From NCBI GenBank assembly GCA_029378245.1, contig JARKIF010000077.1, positions 90,947 to 154,946 on the forward strand: a stretch of DNA of 64,000 nucleotides. The letters are read 5' to 3'. The notes below the pieces were generated by a model, which saw only the letters and a program-made list of their open reading frames with translations, had not been told where the DNA came from and did not search any database. Source of the DNA: Roridomyces roridus. Lineage: Eukaryota; Basidiomycota; Agaricomycetes; Agaricales; Mycenaceae. Every line of letters starts with the position of its first letter. The first letter of the stretch is position 1. Both the position numbers and the translations under genes were made by a program. Shown in pieces: positions 58,891 to 64,000 of this stretch.

Positions 58891-59924
58891 CTAGTTTTGA
58901 TTTTGAAGCTCTTGGCGCTCTTCCAGGAGATCATTCCCCCAGTCTCGGACTTCTGGGTGACGCAGATTGGGCAGGCTGCTGTCAAAGAAGGGCTGCAGGG
59001 ATACGCCATGGGCACGCTCGTATTCCAACGCTGGTAGTTTTTGAGCCTCACTCCAAGACACAGATGGAATACTGCTCGCCTTGTGACGCCATTTCGAACC
59101 GGTCTAGATCTTTTACGAATTTGGCCTCGGGCGTCTGTCGCTCCTCGTATTCCTGCGTAACAATCAGATCTAGACAGCTGAGATGATAGATGCCGCAAAT
59201 ACCTTCCACAGAGCGTGTATCTGCTGCGCAGCAGGACTATCATGCAACATATCATGTACGATGTTATGCATCGCCGCCTGCATTCGACATGAGGAATCCG
59301 TTGGGTACCAAGGGAACGAAGTGGAGCCAGACAGACCTCCTCGCGGCGTTTCTTTTCTTCTGCAGCGATTCCTTCACGAGGTGCAATGTCACCGACTGGG
59401 GATAGGGATTAAAAAAAGAAAGTTGATGAGGGAGAACGGAGCACTCACCGTGAGCTTCGGCGAGATCGTGTACCAAGCACATCATCACGCATCTGAGTGA
59501 GCGACGTCAGTCAGAAGCCACCCGCATACCGCTTGACCCTGTACTTGGAAACATCCAGACTCTGGTCGGTGGAGCACATCGCGAGCATGGCCATCCGATA
59601 CATGTGGTCCGAGATGCTACAAAACAACGTTACACTCTCGAGTCGACGAGGAAGGACCATCGGACGTGCCTTTCGGGATTGGGGATCTTTCATGACGAGT
59701 GGAGTTCAAAAGAGGTGCGAGGCCAAATCCTTGACACGACCCACGTTGTTGTTGACCCATCCTGTACGCTTTTGCGTCTAGAGACCGCAGGCTCGTCAAG
59801 GGGACCAAGTCGACCGCCGAGGTACTAGAACCTTGAGTTTTTCGATGAGGTGGAAGAAAGCCAGTCGGTCTTTCCAGGTATCTCCAGTTGGGTTGTACAA
59901 CGGAGGGAATTCGCGGGTGGTCAT
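58891..59924 (-). CDS. HD-domain 5'-deoxynucleotidase (HDDC2/YfbR-like)
   Basis: Predicted to dephosphorylate deoxyribonucleoside 5'-monophosphates with divalent metal. ATG 59924 opens MTTREFPPLYNPTGDT, then WKDRLAFFHLIEKLK. After short introns the metal-binding HD core appears: ISDHMYRMAMLAM (first His), LDVSKC, then CLVHDLAEAH with the diagnostic His-Asp pair (about 59465-59480). IAPREGI-type sequence follows (the DNA reads through a short intron near 59410-59450). Then come an AMHNIVHDMLHDSPAAQQI helix, LWKEYEERQTPEAKFVKDLDRFEMA with the last metal Asp, and an end in LLEERQELQNQN. All HD ligands are visible. Length about 240 residues, normal for the family. The purine gene next door gives it a nucleotide-metabolism neighbour, probably by chance. 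Confidence 0.8.
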
Positions 59925-60017
59925 GAGAGGCAGATCTTGGGAAGAAGAAGAGAAGACAGTCTCCGCGGTCAGGTTGTGCGACAACAAACGCAACCAAATC
60001 CTTTGATTACTTTCACC

Positions 60018-63000
60018 ATGCCCCCCAAAAGGCCCACAGCCGACGAGCTGAAAGCCCAAGGAAACGAGCATTTCAAGGCGGGGGATTTTTCCAAGTAAGT
60101 AATCCTATACCACCTCCAGCAAACCCCTAATCAAATGCAGAGCGTCCAAATCCTACTCCGACGCGCAAAAACTGGACCCTGAAAACTCTGTATACCCCTC
60201 GAATCTAAGCGCTGCTTTATTCGAAGAAGGCGACTACCTTTCTTGCATATCGGCCATCGACCGTTGGTGGCGACTCTACAGACCCGCCGATTTTGAAGAA
60301 AATCCGCTTGGACCGGATTCACGCGTTTCGCTTAGACTAGCCGGGCGTCTGGCAAAAGCACTCGGGCATGCCGTGCGCAATGGCTCCCTCTCGACGCTGC
60401 GCCTGCACGACCTTCGTGATACCATTGCTGAACTCCGGATCGTGTCCGCGTCTGTGGATGGCGCACCGTCTCTTGAGTGGGATGTCATTGACGACGTCGT
60501 CGGTCGGCATGAGAAGGCTGCCGAGGCGCGAACGCGGTTCTCGACGCTGCCCATCTTCCGAAAGAGCGTGTGAGTCTATTGAAGAGCCCAAAGCCCATCG
60601 CTGACACTTGAAATAGCAAGCCATACATGACCTACTTTACTGTGCGCCGTGTCACCGCAAGAGTGTCTTGAACCTGACGCGTTCTTTAGATCGGACAAGA
60701 TCCACTCATGTCACTTGTCGATGACTGGGGCCCTGACCGCTTGAACGCACCAATCCAAGCCGAGAGCATATTCAGGGACGAGAACCAGACACTTGCATTT
60801 CTCCTAGGCGGAGTCGGAGATGGTACTAAGCCCATACTTTCCTCAGTCCACGCTGACATCCATTAGCACGCCACGTCTACAGCACCCTCGTCGGAGTACA
60901 CCGATTCCATCGCAAACTGGGCAAGAAACGACAGACTGCATTACGAGTGCATTTTACCCTTTTGGACATTCACCCCGCCGCGCTTGCCCGCGATCTCTGC
61001 ATGCTGATGCTCCTGAATCAAGTCATGGGGACACCTCCACAACGCGCCGAAACCCGCGCGGAAATCTTTGCCACCATGTTCTACACCTTTGCTGGGGTTG
61101 TAATGCCCGAATATTGCCACGCTCGGTGAGGACTCCCTCCGTGTTTTCTTTCACGCGGAAGCTGACTACATGTCTAGGCTCGAGGGTGTTATGCAAGAAC
61201 TCCGAAAGATCTTCAAAGACGACGTTTCTAAGCTTCCAAGCTGGATTAACGTCAACTCGGGCGCGGTCCACAAGATGGACGCGATACTCAAACTCTGGCT
61301 GACAGTCCCGCGACAGTGGAGTACCGAAAGTGTGCTTTCCATGCACGCACCTTCATCTCCCTCGGATGCACTCGCGTTCTTGAGCAGCGCTGGCGGCGTC
61401 TCTGCGGATTATAAAGCACATACAGAAGGACGAGTCGCTTCTCACCGGCAGAAGATTGAAATGATGATAGGGCAGATGACGCCTCAGCAGCGGCGCAATT
61501 CGGGCTTTGAACCACCGCCGAAAACCGCGTCTGCACAGGCAAAGAAGGAGTTTGATGCCCAGAAGGAACGGATGGTGGATATGGTGCGTGGCTTGATTTG
61601 TCCTTTTAGTCTCTCTCCAACTCGTCGCAGATGCTTGCAAACATTCTCAATGACGATGGGAATATGTGGATGGAACGTATTTGGTACGAGGAATTCAAGA
61701 GCTTCGTTCCGCCCAGCGAGTTGTGGTCAAGACACCCCGGGATGGAGAACTTCAAGTTGCTGGACTCGCTCGACAAGACCCGCGTGGACCGGTCAGGTTT
61801 TGGAACCGTGAGTACGGGCTTATATTAGACATCATCCAATTTTGAGCCTTCCTTCAGGTCAGGGAGCATATCATCAAAACGTGGAGGCCAAATTCGACGC
61901 TCTTTGTACGTCCCCATTCCGCTCCTCTCTTCGTCATACTCAACACCATATAGGGTCCAGATAAACCCCCAAACTTCCAAAACCTCAACTCGTTCGAAGC
62001 GCCCGGACAAATCGACAAATTCAATCACCGAATGGGTATCAGCTCGACCGACTCGAATGACAAGCCAGACGCGCCTGCTTACACCAACTTTGTCGATCTA
62101 TTCAGCAAGGTCGCAGATGCTGTGAAGCGCTCAAGAATCAGGTCACGCTGGAGATTTTGTGCGGGGAGCTCACGCAAGAGTTGTCCAAGATGCTGTTGGG
62201 ATGTGATCACACGAGGCCGGCGAGCTTTCCGCGTACGTATCAGCGTGGGCATCTCAGTAATATCCCGTGCGTAGTCAAAGTTTGGAGGTGGAACGATTGC
62301 TTATTGAGCATAGGGATTACACGCATGGGACTTTGAACAAGATCATATACGCGCTTCCAGTCGTCGAAGAAGCATCTTCGAATTGCTTCCTCAACACGGG
62401 AGTCTGGTCCAACGACGATGAGTTCATTCACACGTACACCCTCCTCAAGCCGTCGGACATAAACAAGTACTTGGGTTGTCGAATCATCAGTAAAGACGCG
62501 ATGCATGGTACTGTCATTCTCCGTCGCCAGGAACAGACTCCTGTGCCCTTGAGCAGGCTGGCTTCGCGTGTCGAGTTGATCACGTGGCTGACCCGCGTCT
62601 TGCTGTACACTGTCCTCCCGAGCTCAGCCCAGCAAGGTCCATTCCGCGTCCGGCTCCCCAACAACCTGGTCGCATTCGTGGCGCTCCTCATGCACCTCTC
62701 CAGTATCGGGTACCCCGGGCATTGGCTGGGCGAGTTCTTGCAGAACGTCCTCGAGGGACGGCTGACGACGGACATTGCTCCGTATGCTGCTAAATTTCCC
62801 ATCCCGGTTTCCGATATGACCAGACGGGTTGCGAGACGGGTTGTACGCCTGGACCCCTGGGTCGTGGAGCTCGAAACCATCCTCGCGACGGGGCTGCACG
62901 GGATTACGTTCCATGTATCTCTTCCTCGCAAGGACTTTGAGGTGTTGAGTCATACGGACATTGCGATGTTTGAAGCGACGGTAGATTCTTCGGACCCTTG

Positions 63001-63433
63001 GCTGGCCATGAGCCACATGATGGGGTCGAACCCACAGCCGGTGGAAGACCGGTTGTTTGTCTTCTGTTTTACAAGACTTCGCTCAAATTGTCTGCCAACG
63101 GGGTCATCGCGAGGTTGCCTGACCTTGTGAACGGCGGGACGCGGGGGCAGGAACTCTGTGGATCGGTGTTTGTGTTGACGGCGCTGGAGGCGTTGATGTT
63201 CCTACGGTCCGGTGGAGGATCAGCAAAGCGCGTGCAGCTCGAATGAGGGAGGAGGGGTGGATGATGGTGCTTACCGCGCGGACGAAGCTGCATCAGTCAG
63301 TTTTCACCTTTTCTTTGCACACATTCGCTCACTGACACCTGTTCTCTGCCTAGTTACCACCCTGTCCCTGCCGCAAAATGGAGAGATGTCTCGTTTGATT
63401 TCCGCTTACCTTGACGGACTGGACATTGATTGA
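60018..63433 (+). CDS. TPR and DUF4470 domain protein, with frame breaks
   Basis: Agaricomycete family of unknown function. ATG 60018 opens MPPKRPTADELKAQGNEHF, and a TPR region follows (ASKSYSDAQKLDPENSVYPS; NLSAALFEEGDYLSCI). The DUF4470 domain starts near 60750 with AESIFRDENQTLAFLLGGVG. FHRKLGKKRQTALRVHFTLL and DIHPAALARDLCML follow. Later exons carry WMERIWYEEFKSFVPPSELW, DYTHGTLNKIIYALPVVEEA, TYTLLKPSDINKYLGCRII and LVAFVALLMHLSSIGYPGHW. Introns are about 50 nt (for example near 62262-62310). Three frame changes cannot be explained by introns: near 62115 (before ALKNQVTLEILCGEL), near 63055 (before YKTSLKLSANGVIARL) and near 63200 (before RMREEGWMMVLT). Either decaying or affected by sequence errors. 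The last exon (about 63355-63433) is uncertain. Confidence 0.65.
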
Positions 63434-63777
63434 GTCTGGCCAAGAACAACTACATGTATATGTACAATACTACCATCTTGAATACCTCATCGTATTAGTA
63501 GAAATCGGGGTATCCTATTTTGCGCCCCTATCTGAGATCTCTCGTGCGTTGATTTGATGTGACCTAATCTTCTCTTGCTTTTCATTGCTTTTTCACCCCA
63601 TACTTCCACCGACGCTCTCTCTCTCCATTTCTACTTTTTCAGGCTTTTCGCTGAGCTCCATACGAGTCGCACGGGTCAGTGCACCTGCATACTCGCGTAT
63701 CTCGGGCCCTGATCCCGGTACCGAATGTCAAATGAATAGACCACCTTCACCTCCACCATGTACCCTTCAGTCCCACA

Positions 63778-64000
63778 ATGATAGACCCTCAGGACCCACT
63801 CATAGAGCTAAAAAGTGCGTACTCTTTCTTCTCTTGCGTCGGTCCTTCTGACTTGTTCAACAGTTACGAGTGCAACATGCAGTTTTCTCGCACTGGGGAC
63901 ATCGGTGTATCGGTAAGAACTTCATATCCCCTTCCCTATCCATATCCCTTACTTTTCTAGAATATTCAACGCCGGACAGGTTTTGGGCGGATGATGCTTG
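63778..64000 (+). CDS. Second rhodopsin-like membrane protein, 5' end only
   Basis: ATG 63778 opens MIDPQDPLIELK. A short intron (about 63815-63863) leads to ITSATCSFLALGTSVYR, and a second (about 63914-63979) to FWADDA at the window edge. The exon plan and the sequence match the rhodopsin-like gene at 43045-44503 (MIDPNDPLVQLK, ATCSFFAFGTTIYR, RADDGW). The two are paralogues about 19 kb apart on opposite strands. The remainder lies beyond the window. Confidence 0.7.

Overview
The window is nuclear DNA of a filamentous basidiomycete, almost certainly a mushroom-forming Agaricomycete. The genes are cut by many short GT-AG introns of about 45-60 nt. Several families present are typical of that class: a TET/JBP dioxygenase beside a KDZ transposase, F-box/leucine-rich proteins, TPR-DUF4470 proteins, SR-rich membrane proteins and fungal rhodopsin-like membrane proteins. 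No database search was possible. All family names come from motifs read by eye, and exon borders are my own splice reconstructions.

Layout. (1) 1-12.2 kb is transposon-derived. A complete 2OG-Fe(II) dioxygenase gene of the TET/JBP family (707-2527, minus) faces a KDZ (Kyakuja-Dileera-Zisupton) transposase gene (3514-7350, plus). Next comes a multi-exon gene of an uncharacterised Agaricomycete family (8712-11767), bracketed by arrays of an AACGCGTT palindrome. (2) 12.4-39 kb is a duplicated, decaying neighbourhood. It holds five copies of an unrecognised small multi-pass membrane protein, two F-box genes each with an in-frame TGA, and an intact O-acetylhomoserine sulfhydrylase gene (MET17 type) whose 5' end was copied again at 33.5 kb. 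An 11,345-bp Ty3-type LTR retrotransposon (21505-32849, coding on minus) sits inside one membrane-protein gene. (3) 39.5-50.4 kb is gene-dense host sequence: an SR-rich membrane protein, a rhodopsin-like membrane protein, a small secreted protein followed by a MITE, an LYR-motif protein and SPT20. (4) 50.4-64 kb holds a GATA-finger gene, a gene-poor 3 kb stretch, ADE16/17-type purine biosynthesis, an HD-domain deoxynucleotidase, a TPR-DUF4470 gene with frame breaks, and the start of a second rhodopsin-like gene.

The host genes do not form one pathway. The best leads are in the mobile part. They are the TET/JBP-KDZ pair, the palindrome-bracketed gene next to it (a candidate unrecognised transposon), and the retrotransposon, whose Gag-protease frame is broken by a 17-bp tandem triplication, whose Pol carries one TGA, and which has a large unidentified region after protease.
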